From NCBI GenBank assembly GCA_043755435.1, contig JAYUSZ010000171.1, positions 1-64,000 of the forward strand: a DNA stretch of 64,000 nucleotides. Reading direction: 5' to 3'. Shown here one piece after another: positions 17,185-25,747 of this stretch. The notes beneath the pieces are model-generated. The model was not told the origin of the DNA and made no database searches. It saw only the letters and a program-made list of their open reading frames with translations. Position 1 is the stretch's first letter. Each line of letters begins with the position of its first letter. A program made the translations under genes and the position numbers. This DNA comes from JANXSF01 sp043755435. Its GTDB lineage: Bacteria; Acidobacteriota; Terriglobia; Bryobacterales; Bryobacteraceae.

Positions 17185-18090
17185 CTAAAAGTACCCTTCG
17201 CGCTTCTTCATTTCCATTGACCCTTCGCTATCGTGGTCAATGATCCGATTCTCCCGCTCCGAACGGCGGAACTCGGAAAGCTCCGTTACAATCTTAGTCA
17301 GGTTATCTGCGTCGGATTTAATGGCACCGGTGCAGTAAGTGCAACCCAGGCTGCGCATCCGGCTCATCACCATCTTCGGCTGTTCGCCTTCGGTTAGGCG
17401 CATGCCATTTTCAAGAGGAATCAGTTGACCGTGGCGCACCACCATTTCACGCTCTTTTGCGTAGTAAAGCGGAACAATGGGGATGTTCTCCAATTGAATG
17501 TAGTTCCACACATCGGTTTCCGTCCAATTGGAAAGCGGAAACACGCGGATGGTTTCGCCTTTTTCAATACGGCAGTTATAGATGTTCCACAATTCCGGGC
17601 GTTGATTCTTCGGGTCCCACTGGCCGAACTTATCGCGAAAGGAATAGATGCGCTCTTTGGCGCGGCTCTTTTCCTCATCCCGCCTGGCCCCGCCAAACGC
17701 AGCGTCGTAGCCGCCTTCGGCCAGTCCATCCAGCAAGGCCTTGGTTTTCAACAAAGCGCAACAACGTTGCGTACCAAGGTCAAACGGATTGGCTCCGGCT
17801 TCAATGGCTTCCGTGTTTGTTTTTACAATTAGATCGGCACCAATGGTCTTCACAAACTCGTCGCGAAAGCTGATCATTTCCTGAAACTTGTAAGTGGTAT
17901 CGACATGCAGCAAGGGGAAGGGAATGCGCGCTGGATGAAACGCCTTTTGCGCCAGACGCACCATTACGGAGCTATCTTTGCCAATGGAATACAGCATCAC
18001 TGGTTTTGTGAATTCCGCCATAACTTCGCGGATTACATGGATACTTTCGGCTTCAAGAGCCCGCAGGTGGCTCAATGTTCTTGGTTGCAT
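17185..18090 (-). CDS. cysD: sulfate adenylyltransferase catalytic subunit
   Basis: This 301-aa protein is the PP-loop-family ATP-sulfurylase subunit that makes APS from sulfate and ATP in complex with CysN. Visible are LRALEAESIHVIREV, the PP-motif region MLYSIGKDSSVMVRLAQKAF, LHVDTTYKFQEMI, FGGARRDEEKSRAKERI and LGCTYCTGAIKS. It is the first gene of the cysDN operon, with AAGGAG ahead of the ATG. No cysH or separate cysC is in the window. Confidence 0.96.
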   Translation of the reverse strand: MQPRTLSHLRALEAESIHVIREVMAEFTKPVMLYSIGKDSSVMVRLAQKAFHPARIPFPLLHVDTTYKFQEMISFRDEFVKTIGADLIVKTNTEAIEAGANPFDLGTQRCCALLKTKALLDGLAEGGYDAAFGGARRDEEKSRAKERIYSFRDKFGQWDPKNQRPELWNIYNCRIEKGETIRVFPLSNWTETDVWNYIQLENIPIVPLYYAKEREMVVRHGQLIPLENGMRLTEGEQPKMVMSRMRSLGCTYCTGAIKSDADNLTKIVTELSEFRRSERENRIIDHDSEGSMEMKKREGYF

Positions 18091-18269
18091 GAGTGCTCCT
18101 TCTTAGGATAACACTGCTTTCGACGGATCATACCAATGTCTATAGGGTTACTCCTAATAGCGGGTACCGTTACGTGTCCGCACAAATGCGTGCTTCACAA
18201 CACGTAAAATGCTACTTTTGTTTTAAGAGCTTCTCCTGGAGCTCGAATTTCACAAGATTTGGAGTTTCC

Positions 18270-18860
18270 ATGCGATTCATACATCAACAAATGGCTAATT
18301 TCGGGTTAGTCTGCCTTCTCGCCGCAACGGCTAATTCCCAGGCTCAGCCAGCAAAACCGGCTCCAGTTATGAAAGAGAAAGCAGCAATGGAAAAGAAAGC
18401 GGACAAAGCCGTGGCTACTGCGCCCGTCGACCTCAACGCCGCAACCGCCGAGGAGTTGGAATCAGTGAAGGGGATCGGCCCAGCAACTTCAAAGAAGATC
18501 ATTGCCGGCCGGCCTTATAGCTCCGTCGCTGATTTGAAGAAAATAGGATTATCCGCAAAACAGCTTTCCGACATCACTCCGATGCTTAAAGTTGGGGCGG
18601 CCGTTCCAACGCCGGTGGCCAAAGCCGCAGCAAAGGCAACTGAAACAGCGAAAGCAACCAAGGGAGTTGCTCCCGCACCAACCTTGCCGTTGGCTCCTGG
18701 TGGAGGCAAAGGCTTAGTTTGGGTGAATGAGGATAGCAAAGTGTTTCACCGTGAGGGCGACCGCTGGTATGGCAGAACCAAGAAAGGCAAGTACATGACC
18801 GAAGCCGAGGCGGCCAAGGCTGGCGCTCATGAGTCTAAGGAGAAGATGGAAAAGAAGTAA
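18270..18860 (+). CDS. secreted helix-hairpin-helix (ComEA-like) protein
   Basis: A 196-aa protein with an N-terminal signal (MANFGLVCLLAATANSQAQP), a Lys/Ala-rich linker, and a helix-hairpin-helix pair at about residues 52-105 (VDLNAATAEELESVKGIGPATSKKIIAGRPY, quoted in part: SVKGIGPATSKKI). After a Pro/Ala/Lys linker, a short C-terminal module reads GLVWVNEDSKVFHREGD and YGRTKKGKYMTEAEA, a pattern often seen after such linkers. The fold binds DNA non-specifically, so a periplasmic DNA-binding or uptake role like ComEA is possible. The start at 18270 has GGAG at 18261. Confidence 0.78.
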   Translation: MRFIHQQMANFGLVCLLAATANSQAQPAKPAPVMKEKAAMEKKADKAVATAPVDLNAATAEELESVKGIGPATSKKIIAGRPYSSVADLKKIGLSAKQLSDITPMLKVGAAVPTPVAKAAAKATETAKATKGVAPAPTLPLAPGGGKGLVWVNEDSKVFHREGDRWYGRTKKGKYMTEAEAAKAGAHESKEKMEKK

Positions 18861-19238
18861 CTTTGGGCATTGTGAACGAAACGCGCCGGAGTTTGAAAAG
18901 GTCGGTCTAATCAGGATTTTGATTCACAACACTTGCTCATCTCAATGTGCCTTTTTTTCAGCTGCTTGCAAAAATGCAACAGGCTGTGTTCCCAAAACCC
19001 ATGAGACTCTTTCTACAGGAATACAAATTGCTGGCCAGCAACTTCCCAAAAAATCTAGTCCTCGAGGGTGATTAACTCTTCTGGCGTTCTAAATGGAATC
19101 CGAATCGCGAACACGGCTTTGAGCACCGTGAATGTGAGCCGTAAAAGCAGGCTGCTTATTGGGAGCAGTCCAGAAGGTGAAATAAGGAACGCCAGTTGAT
19201 CAAATTTGCGTTTGTCTGTTCGCGACGCTGAAGTGTGT
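18861..19238. other. intergenic region without supported gene
   Basis: Short frames on both strands here lack family signal, good starts and consistent composition. A perfect 14-bp palindrome (TTGCTGGCCAGCAA, 19028-19041) is the only distinct structure seen. Confidence 0.5.
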
Positions 19239-19967
19239 TCATGGAGTGGTGCTTTTAGCCTGACTCGGTGCTGCCACCGGCGGTTTCTTCTTGCTGAAGA
19301 GCTTCTGACTGACATCAGGCCAGAATTCACGAAAGACATTGGCTCCCGTTTTGGTCAATACACTTAAACTGGAATTGATGGCATAGCGCCGGACATTTCT
19401 CTGTTCGTCCGGTAACCACGCGACGGTTGCCACAGCCCAGCTCCCATAAATCCCCATCAAACGGCCTCCTGCGACGGTCTTGTTCCCTGCAGAATCCTTG
19501 GTAACAAAAGTGGCGGCCATGGAATGACCAAGCCGTCCGCCAAATCCTCCCGAACCTCTGCGGTGATAGCGCGGATCTTCCTCACGCCATGCCGCAACAC
19601 CAAATTCGATGACTTCACTGGAGGCAAACTGGCCATACTGATTTCCAAATCGGCGGCCCAAACCATCAAAGCCGCGCCCCCACTGCTTTGGGAAATTGAT
19701 AGATTGTCCGATTAGAGTGCCGGGCACCGTTTCGTAAACCGCTTGCCAACCAGTCAGCCTTTGCAGCAACACTTTGCGTCTTGCAGCACCATCAAGCGAA
19801 AAATAGTCGGTATCCTGCTTCTTTTTGGGAGCAACTGGCCGAGTTTCAGCGGGAGTGTCCATTTTCGGAGCATCCTGCGCAACCAATGGGCCCGTAACCA
19901 GAAGTAGTAGAAGCGTAGGATGAAAGGGGGTAGGATTGAGCAAGAAGTACCTTCCGTAAGGATACAT
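19239..19967 (-). CDS. secreted or membrane-associated protein of unknown family
   Basis: A 242-aa protein with a hydrophobic N-terminus (LLLLLVTGPLVAQ), then a conserved-looking core with many Gly, Arg and aromatic residues: PGTLIGQSINFPKQWGRGF, FGVAAWREEDPRYHRRG, GNKTVAGGRLMGIYGSWAV and a basic Pro/Ala tail. Such cores are common among proteins of unknown function in Acidobacteriota, but I cannot name the family. It diverges from the ECF sigma gene, and the shared 70-bp gap has a palindrome at 20005-20018. Confidence 0.65.
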   Translation of the reverse strand: MYPYGRYFLLNPTPFHPTLLLLLVTGPLVAQDAPKMDTPAETRPVAPKKKQDTDYFSLDGAARRKVLLQRLTGWQAVYETVPGTLIGQSINFPKQWGRGFDGLGRRFGNQYGQFASSEVIEFGVAAWREEDPRYHRRGSGGFGGRLGHSMAATFVTKDSAGNKTVAGGRLMGIYGSWAVATVAWLPDEQRNVRRYAINSSLSVLTKTGANVFREFWPDVSQKLFSKKKPPVAAPSQAKSTTP

Positions 19968-20004
19968 CACAAAAACCGGGAACTTTCTTCCTGGCGAAGG
20001 AATT

Positions 20005-20018
20005 TACTTATATAAGTA
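20005..20018. promoter_or_regulatory. 14-bp palindrome TACTTATATAAGTA between divergent genes
   Basis: The palindrome is perfect and lies 17 bp before the ECF sigma gene start and about 40 bp before the divergent gene. It includes TATAAG on each strand, so it could be an operator overlapping two -10 boxes. Confidence 0.5.
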
Positions 20019-20035
20019 GGGCCGCTGAAAGACTA

Positions 20036-20599
20036 ATGGACTCCCAGTCAGACGAACAACTGCTCGGTCGAATGCAAAAAGGCGAAGAGAACGCCTTTGT
20101 CGCACTATTCCGCCGCCGAAAAGATGGGGTCTACCGGTTCGCCTACTCGCAATGTGGCCGTGCCGATTGGGCTGAAGAAATCACGCAGGAAGTGTTTGTC
20201 GCTCTAATGAACAGCGCCCCCCGGTTGGATCCGGTAAATGGGACAGTGCAATCCTGGCTCTATAGTGTTGCCCGGAACCAGTCTCGCAAACGGCTGGAAA
20301 AAGAGAATCGTTATGTGGCCTGGGAACAGGATAGCGGTGTTGCCGATGGCCCGGGTAGCCAGGAAAGTATTTTGGATGCCTTAACCCACCGGGAACGGCT
20401 AGCCGCTTTGGATGAAGCCGTTCAGCAATTGCCCTCTCCTTTTCGGGAAGTTTTGGTTTTGTGTGACTTAGAAGAGGCGCCTTACGACGTTGCCGCAGGA
20501 TTGCTCGATTGCCCCTTGGGCACAATCCGATCGCGGCTGTCCCGAGCGCGAGCCATGTTGGCCGGAAAGTTGCGGACTCACGCAGCTTGTAGAGAATAA
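20036..20599 (+). CDS. ECF-family RNA polymerase sigma factor
   Basis: A 187-aa protein with region 2 (MQKGEENAFVALFRRRKDGVYRFAYSQ in part, then ADWAEEITQEVFVALM) and region 4 (LDEAVQQLPSPFREVLVLCDLEE and GTIRSRLSRARAMLAGKL). These are the -10 and -35 recognition regions of ECF sigma factors; region 3 is absent as usual for the class. It is followed by a single-pass membrane protein that is probably its anti-sigma factor and by a secreted protein, all in one direction with 10-20 bp gaps. The inducing signal is unknown. Confidence 0.92.
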   Translation: MDSQSDEQLLGRMQKGEENAFVALFRRRKDGVYRFAYSQCGRADWAEEITQEVFVALMNSAPRLDPVNGTVQSWLYSVARNQSRKRLEKENRYVAWEQDSGVADGPGSQESILDALTHRERLAALDEAVQQLPSPFREVLVLCDLEEAPYDVAAGLLDCPLGTIRSRLSRARAMLAGKLRTHAACRE

Positions 20600-20611
20600 A
20601 TTGAGGTTGCC

Positions 20612-21223
20612 ATGAAAAATCAGGAACGAACCCAATTCGAGTGGAATTCACTAGCCGAACAGTGGCGGCAGAAGCATCAAGCTCCGCCTGAAATGGAAGC
20701 GCGGCTACTTGCACAATTCAGGAAGAAACAGGTGGCTCCGCTGAAGCTCGGTTGGACTTGGGTGGCAGTGGCGGCTGCCCTAATCCTGGGACTTCTGACT
20801 TCCCTTATTGCCGTTAACAAGCTTCCGCGCGAGTCGGCGGTTGCCACTGTGAAACCGCAGCCCGCAGTGGTCAACATTCCCCACGCTCCTGAAGTAAGTC
20901 CATCAATTCGCCAAGTGGCTGAGGTTCCGGTGGCAAAGAAGTCTCCCTTTCGTAGACGTCCCGAGCAAGTTGACTCCCAAGCCCAACCTACTCCGGTTTC
21001 TCTAGCAGGAACCCAGGAAATCTACACTGACTTCTTCGCGTTGGAGTCGGGCACCGGGCCGTTTGAAATTGAGCGTGGACGCGTGATGAGAGTAAGTATG
21101 CCGCGCTCTGCTTTAATTCGAGTGGGATTGCCGGTGAACATGGACCGGATAAACGATTCTATTCAAGCTGATTTAGTCCTGAACGAAGAAGGTATCGCCA
21201 GGGCTGTCCGTTTCATTCAATAA
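20612..21223 (+). CDS. single-pass membrane protein, putative anti-sigma factor
   Basis: A 203-aa protein: about 45 cytoplasmic residues, one membrane helix (about 46-68, WTWVAVAAALILGLLTSLIAV), and a Pro-rich periplasmic part ending in a small domain (IYTDFFALESGTGPFEIERGRVMRVSMPRSAL in part). The position 12 bp after an ECF sigma gene and the topology suggest sigma sequestration, but no zinc-binding HxxxCxxC anti-sigma motif is visible. The assignment is by context. Confidence 0.7.
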   Translation: MKNQERTQFEWNSLAEQWRQKHQAPPEMEARLLAQFRKKQVAPLKLGWTWVAVAAALILGLLTSLIAVNKLPRESAVATVKPQPAVVNIPHAPEVSPSIRQVAEVPVAKKSPFRRRPEQVDSQAQPTPVSLAGTQEIYTDFFALESGTGPFEIERGRVMRVSMPRSALIRVGLPVNMDRINDSIQADLVLNEEGIARAVRFIQ

Positions 21224-21245
21224 GTTTCAAGGAGAAAGAATTCAT

Positions 21246-22307
21246 ATGAGAAGCATATTTATCGCGGCAGGCTTCGTGGTTGCAACCGCAACCTTGTCCG
21301 CGCAGACCACCACACAAGATGTGCGCAAAGATGTGCGAGTATTCGTCAACGCGAACCCGGCATCCGCTGGTGGTTTGGCCGACACAATGGTATTCGTCGC
21401 CAACGAATTTAACTTCGACGGCAAACCAGTTTCCAATGCACCCTATTCGGCCGAATCTGTTACAGAATCAGTACAGATTTTGGCGGATGGCAATCGCATT
21501 TCCAGTAAGAGTAACGCTGCAGTTTATCGGGATAGCCAAGGCCGCACAAGACGGGAAGAGTCCTTGTCGGTGCCTGGTTCTGAGATGACCCAAAAGACGA
21601 TTTTCATCAACGATCCAGTATCCAAAGTTAGCTATATTTTAGACCCAGAGAAGAAGACCGCCAGAAAGATGTCTGACATGATGTTCAAGGCCCCTACCCG
21701 GGTCGAACAAATCAAAACAGCGGCACAATCAATGACGGGAAGTACCAAGATCAATGTGGATTCTAATGGTGAGTTCGTAATGGAGCGGCGCGTTCGCCAA
21801 CCTAACGGCGAAGAGACGGTTGAGCGCAAGACTGGCGCAGAAGCAAAAGCCGAAGTAGGCAAGATGAATTTGCCCGTTCCTCAGCCTGCTATGGCAGCCA
21901 GAACGATGATGATTCACGGGGCGATGGTTGCTCCGAACCAGCCGATGCAATCCATGCTGCACTTTGCTGATCGTAACAACGCGAAAGTGGACCAACTGGG
22001 TAAGCGCGTGATTGAAGGTTTGGAATGCTCAGGCGTAAAGACCACCATCACTCTTGCCGCAGGGGCGATTGGCAATGAACGGCCCATTGATACCATCCAG
22101 GAAGCCTGGACTTCTCCTGAACTGCAAACTGTAGTTCAAACCCGCCGCAGCGATCCTCGCACCGGCGAAACAAACTTCAAGCTAACCAATGTGCGTCGAG
22201 CGGAACCGTTGAAGACCTTGTTTGAAGTGCCTTCCGATTACAAAATGGAAGAAGGCCCAGGTTCTTTTGGAATGAGCATCTTCAATCAGAGGGTCAAGAA
22301 AGACTAA
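21246..22307 (+). CDS. secreted protein of the sigma-factor cassette, unknown function
   Basis: A 353-aa protein with a signal peptide (FIAAGFVVATATLSAQ). The mature part has VYRDSQGRTRREESL, FINDPVSKVSYILDPEKKTARKM and GKRVIEGLECSGVKTTITL, a pattern I have seen in acidobacterial proteins encoded next to sigma factors, but I cannot name an enzyme function. It has AAGGAGA upstream of the ATG and closes the three-gene cassette. It may be the sensed or regulated envelope component. Confidence 0.7.
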   Translation: MRSIFIAAGFVVATATLSAQTTTQDVRKDVRVFVNANPASAGGLADTMVFVANEFNFDGKPVSNAPYSAESVTESVQILADGNRISSKSNAAVYRDSQGRTRREESLSVPGSEMTQKTIFINDPVSKVSYILDPEKKTARKMSDMMFKAPTRVEQIKTAAQSMTGSTKINVDSNGEFVMERRVRQPNGEETVERKTGAEAKAEVGKMNLPVPQPAMAARTMMIHGAMVAPNQPMQSMLHFADRNNAKVDQLGKRVIEGLECSGVKTTITLAAGAIGNERPIDTIQEAWTSPELQTVVQTRRSDPRTGETNFKLTNVRRAEPLKTLFEVPSDYKMEEGPGSFGMSIFNQRVKKD

Positions 22308-22370
22308 TAGTTGGCAAAGGCCTGGGCTGCCTCGCGGCATGCAAAAAGGCGTAGCCGGCCTGGGTCCGTT

Positions 22371-22399
22371 TTGGCGGCGAATACTTATGAGATTAGAAT
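22371..22399 (+). promoter_or_regulatory. promoter of the DUF2721 gene
   Basis: TTGGCG (22371-22376), 17-bp spacer, TAGAAT (22394-22399). The GTG start at 22407 is 7 nt beyond the -10, so transcription and translation should begin at nearly the same base. Confidence 0.65.
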
Positions 22400-22406
22400 A
22401 GGGGGA

Positions 22407-22940
22407 GTGATCCCTCATGTACTTCAGGAACTCCGCGAATCCACCCTATCTGCGGCGCTGGCGGTGCTCACTTCCATGATCACTCCGGCGCTGCTTCTAT
22501 CAGCCACCGGTACATTCATTCTTTCCACATCATCACGACTTGGCCGCTGTATGGATCGTGTGCGAGCGCTTTCGGTGGAAATGGAACACCTCCTCACGGT
22601 TGAACTCCAAGAGACCCTCTATCAGGAACGGCAAAGCCTGATGGCCCGCCAAGTGGAATTGCAAAGCAAACGAGCTCATTTGCTGCAAAAGTGTTTGCGG
22701 CTCTTGTATATTGCTGCTGGAATCTTTGTGGCAACCAGTGTGGCTATAGGAATGGCCTCCATCGCCTTTAGTCAATTCAGTTGGGTGCCATTGGTCTTGG
22801 GAATCACAGGGGCATGCTTCCTTTTCTATGCCACCATTCTGTTGATCGTTGAAACTGGATTGTCTGGGGCCAGTTTGAATACGGAAATAGAGTTCTTCAA
22901 CAAACTGGCGAAGCACCATTTGAACGATTCAAGAAACTAA
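22407..22940 (+). CDS. DUF2721 family membrane protein
   Basis: A 177-aa protein beginning at a GTG. The motif LTSMITPALLLSATGTFILSTSSRLGR followed by DRVRALSVE (quoted in part) is the DUF2721 signature. There are about three membrane segments (near residues 18-38, 100-125 and 130-150) with a charged coiled segment between. Function is unknown. The longer open frame upstream starts at a TTG and lacks family similarity; the promoter at 22371-22399 supports the short form. It overlaps the convergent FG-GAP gene by 12 bp. Confidence 0.78.
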   Translation: MIPHVLQELRESTLSAALAVLTSMITPALLLSATGTFILSTSSRLGRCMDRVRALSVEMEHLLTVELQETLYQERQSLMARQVELQSKRAHLLQKCLRLLYIAAGIFVATSVAIGMASIAFSQFSWVPLVLGITGACFLFYATILLIVETGLSGASLNTEIEFFNKLAKHHLNDSRN

Positions 22941-24608
22941 CTCACCTCGTCCTTCCTCAAGCAACGAGTACTTGTTAATTGGCAAGCCCACGAACCGCTC
23001 AACTCGATTTGACGGAGCAGGCCAACGAATTTCTACCCAATCCGCTTTGCCCGCACGCCCTAATCCCAAGATTTCCCGCGGATCGTGTGACGATAGGTAG
23101 CTTCCACCTGCGCCTTTTAACTTGCTGCGGCGAACCTCTCCTGACTGCCAGGTAATTTTGGAACCAACTCCGTCCCGGTTCGCTTTCACCCCTCGCAATG
23201 ACAATCCTACCCAGTTGTTACCAGTGCTCACTTGATTGCGAAGCAACACGGGGGAACCGCCATTTACACCGACTACAATATCTAACCGGCCATCGTTATT
23301 CAGGTCTCCCACCGCAGCTCCCCTTGCGGAAAGCGGCCATGAAAACGCCGGTCCAGCTTGACTGCTGATGTTGCGAAACTGTCCGTTATCCTGCCGGAAC
23401 AACAGCATCGGCTCCTTGTAAGCAACCTTCGGATTGCGCTCCGCTACCATGTCGTCAGGGTGGCCGTTGGCGACAAACAACTCAAGAATTCCGTCGTTGT
23501 CGAAATCAGCCAACTTACAGCCCCAGCCGCTTAAATTGTATGTGGCCCTTCCCAACTCGCCGCTGAACGATAGGTCGTCGAACACTCCATGTCCAGTATT
23601 GCGGTACAACGAAAAGCGTTCCTTGTCGATGTTCGCCACAAACAAATCCTGCAAACCGTCGCCATTAATATCCCCTGCATCAACACCCATGCCCGAGCGC
23701 GGCCAGCCGCTTTCACTTAGGCCAACCATGGAAGCAATGCCGGCATCCTCGAAGCGGCCTCCGCGATTCAGAAACAGGAAATTCTCCACAGTATCGTTAG
23801 CCACAAAAAGGTCCAAACGTCCGTCGTTATTGATGTCGGTGACCACCACCCCCAACGCTTTGCTTGCTCGCGCTGCAATGCCAGTTTCCCGGCTGACGTC
23901 GGTGAACGTACCGTCACCACGATTGCGGTACAAGCGGCACGATCCGGCTTTGAACACCCGAGGAATACAGTATCCGGGCTTGCCACCCCGTTCAGCGATG
24001 CAGAGTTTTTGGCTGCTGGCGGTGTAATCTACGAACCCGCAGAGGAATAAATCAAGCAGTCCATCTCCGTCATAATCGAACCACACAGCACTGGTGGTCC
24101 ATGGCGGAGCGACAATGCCTGATTTAGCTGTCACATCGGCAAAGGTACCGTCGCCTCGATTGCGGTAAAGAGTTGGTCGCCCATAGGCAGTTACGAAAAG
24201 ATCGGGGTGCCCGTCGTTGTCGAAATCACCTACGGCAACGCCCATCCCAAACGAGGCACCTCCACCCAAGCCAGACCGATCGGTGACATCAGTGAAAGTG
24301 CCGTTCCGATTGTTCCGGTACAGGGCGTTTCGAAGACGGGTGCGGGGTTGAAAGAAATCGGATGGACCACTGTTGACAAGGAACAGATCCATCCAACCAT
24401 CGCCGTCATAATCGAAAACCGCAACACCTGGCCCCAATGATTCAGGGAGAAAGTGTTGGGTGGACATCGCACTTTCATGGCTCCAGCCAATCCCACTTTG
24501 AGATCCAGGGATAGCCTCAAACCAGTCGGATTTTGCGGAAGCCGGCAACGAATTTAGTGCACCCAGCGTGCCTAAAAACGAGCGCCGACTTAGAGTCCGC
24601 GTACCCAA
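22929..24608 (-). CDS. CRTAC1-like FG-GAP/ASPIC-UnbV protein, Tat-exported
   Basis: A 559-aa protein. SRRSFLGTLGALNSLPASA is a clear twin-arginine signal. The body has repeated calcium-binding FG-GAP/VCBS blades (DYDGDGWMDLFLVN, DFDNDGHPDLFVTA, DINNDGRLDLFVAND, DINGDGLQDLF, DLNNDGRLDIVVG), giving a beta-propeller, and ends with an ASPIC/UnbV domain (about 460-550, NWVGLSLRGVKANRDGVGSK). Such proteins are abundant in Acidobacteriota and Planctomycetota and act outside the cell, function uncertain. It begins with a TTG inside the end of the upstream gene (19-bp overlap). Confidence 0.87.
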   Translation of the reverse strand: MGTRTLSRRSFLGTLGALNSLPASAKSDWFEAIPGSQSGIGWSHESAMSTQHFLPESLGPGVAVFDYDGDGWMDLFLVNSGPSDFFQPRTRLRNALYRNNRNGTFTDVTDRSGLGGGASFGMGVAVGDFDNDGHPDLFVTAYGRPTLYRNRGDGTFADVTAKSGIVAPPWTTSAVWFDYDGDGLLDLFLCGFVDYTASSQKLCIAERGGKPGYCIPRVFKAGSCRLYRNRGDGTFTDVSRETGIAARASKALGVVVTDINNDGRLDLFVANDTVENFLFLNRGGRFEDAGIASMVGLSESGWPRSGMGVDAGDINGDGLQDLFVANIDKERFSLYRNTGHGVFDDLSFSGELGRATYNLSGWGCKLADFDNDGILELFVANGHPDDMVAERNPKVAYKEPMLLFRQDNGQFRNISSQAGPAFSWPLSARGAAVGDLNNDGRLDIVVGVNGGSPVLLRNQVSTGNNWVGLSLRGVKANRDGVGSKITWQSGEVRRSKLKGAGGSYLSSHDPREILGLGRAGKADWVEIRWPAPSNRVERFVGLPINKYSLLEEGRGELVS

Positions 24609-25048
24609 AGCTTTGCATTTCCAAGAACAGCAGAATGCGTTTTCCCGTCATTGCTGATAACGGACATGGTTGAAATCAGTGCGTTCGATGGGCTCACCCA
24701 GTCCGATGCCCGGCCATCGCCGCGCGCCATGCCCACCACACGTCCCGCTCCAGTGTAGTAAGCGCAATCACCGCCTCCCGATTTCAGTGTGAGTTCGCTA
24801 TTGCCAGTAACCTCGCCGGTAGTGTTATTCCGGAAGTGAACCACGGCCGTTATGTCGCCATCGCCTAGGTTAGACGCGCACAGTTCAATGTGCTGGCCTT
24901 CTCCAACCCAAAGCGGGCCAAACAACATGCCGGGTGTCAAGGTGTCTGCGGTCTGGGCCTTTGCTACCGTTCCCGGGTGCTTGGCCAATTGATAGGTAAG
25001 TCCAACAGCAAGAGCTGTCAGCAACAAGTTTTTCAGAAGAGTTTTCAT
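24590..25048 (-). CDS. secreted protein, unknown function, upstream of the FG-GAP protein
   Basis: A 152-aa protein with a signal sequence (LLKNLLLTALAVGLTYQLA) and a beta-rich mature part containing GQHIELCASNLGDGDITAVVHF and GNSELTLKSGGGDCAYY; the two Cys residues could form a disulfide. No family recognised. It is translated just ahead of the FG-GAP protein with overlapping ends, so the two are likely co-expressed. GGAAGG lies upstream of the ATG. Confidence 0.6.
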   Translation of the reverse strand: MKTLLKNLLLTALAVGLTYQLAKHPGTVAKAQTADTLTPGMLFGPLWVGEGQHIELCASNLGDGDITAVVHFRNNTTGEVTGNSELTLKSGGGDCAYYTGAGRVVGMARGDGRASDWVSPSNALISTMSVISNDGKTHSAVLGNAKLWVRGL

Positions 25049-25131
25049 TGGAGGGTATCCTTCCTTGTATTCAACAGTACATGAAAAATCCGCTCCAAGT
25101 TGTTATGAAAAGGTTATGCCTTCGATAAATC

Positions 25132-25248
25132 CTAAGGCTTCGGCTTCTCATCGCCCTTGTGCATCCACTTTGTCGGCGGGTTAATGGCAACCCAGGCTCC
25201 GATCACCATCAGAAACAGGAAGATCATGGAGGCGATGGCGATAATCAT
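25132..25248 (-). CDS. 38-aa single-pass membrane peptide
   Basis: Reading leftward from an ATG at 25248: MIIAIASMIFLFLMVIGAWV, then AINPPTKWMHKGDEKPKP and a TAG stop. A hydrophobic helix of about 20 residues is followed by a short polar, Lys/Pro-rich tail, a layout typical of small membrane peptides. AGGGA lies 3 nt before the ATG. It lies about 85 nt upstream of the secreted-protein gene on the same strand and diverges from the gene at 25272. Short length keeps this tentative. Confidence 0.5.
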   Translation of the reverse strand: MIIAIASMIFLFLMVIGAWVAINPPTKWMHKGDEKPKP

Positions 25249-25271
25249 ATTCCCTATGGTAACCTACTGCC

Positions 25272-25622
25272 ATGAAATGGCTTTTACCTATTCTCTGTTT
25301 AGTGACCAATTCCATGTTCGCCGCTGACGTTAGTGGTAAATGGGATTTTGAAATTGCTCTAGATGCCGGAAGCGGAAATCCGAAGTTTGAATTTCAGCAA
25401 AAAGGGGAAGTTTTATCCGGCACTTACACCGGCCTGCTTGGCACCGCAGCAGTAAGTGGAACAGTTAAAGGAAATAACATTTCCTTCGGTTTTGATTCGG
25501 AATACAGCGGTGAAAAGTTCCGTGTTGTGTATGAAGGTGTGATTGAAGACTCCAAAAGCATGAAAGGTACAGTGAAATTGGGGAGCCTTGGCAGCGGAAC
25601 ATTCACCGCCAAGAAAAGTTAG
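25272..25622 (+). CDS. small secreted beta-rich protein
   Basis: A 116-aa protein with a signal peptide (WLLPILCLVTNSMFAAD) and a compact domain: VSGKWDFEIAL, KFEFQQKGEVLSGTYTGLLG, AAVSGTVKGNNISFGF and MKGTVKLGSLGSGTFTAKK. Alternating strands with Gly turns resemble a calycin/lipocalin-like or DUF-type beta barrel often found as secreted single-domain proteins. Ligand and function unknown. It ends about 90 bp before the GAF-ANTAR promoter. Confidence 0.65.
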   Translation: MKWLLPILCLVTNSMFAADVSGKWDFEIALDAGSGNPKFEFQQKGEVLSGTYTGLLGTAAVSGTVKGNNISFGFDSEYSGEKFRVVYEGVIEDSKSMKGTVKLGSLGSGTFTAKKS

Positions 25623-25711
25623 TTAGAGTAAGTACTTTGTCTGCATATAGCTAGCATCAATTTCCCACTTTGTAGGTATACCGTCACAATAGGTCCAATA
25701 AGAAAATTCGA

Positions 25712-25741
25712 TTGGACCCATGCTACACCTGCCGTTACTCT
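25712..25741 (+). promoter_or_regulatory. putative promoter of the GAF-ANTAR gene
   Basis: TTGGAC (25712-25717), an 18-bp spacer and TACTCT (25736-25741) precede a GTG at 25748 by 6 nt. This is moderate evidence for a leaderless transcript. Confidence 0.45.
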
Positions 25742-25747
25742 GGAATT

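Noticed and set aside
19055..19339. Minus-strand frame of 94 codons
   Set aside because: It overlaps the end of the 19239-19967 gene in another frame, has no recognisable motif and a basic, low-complexity composition.
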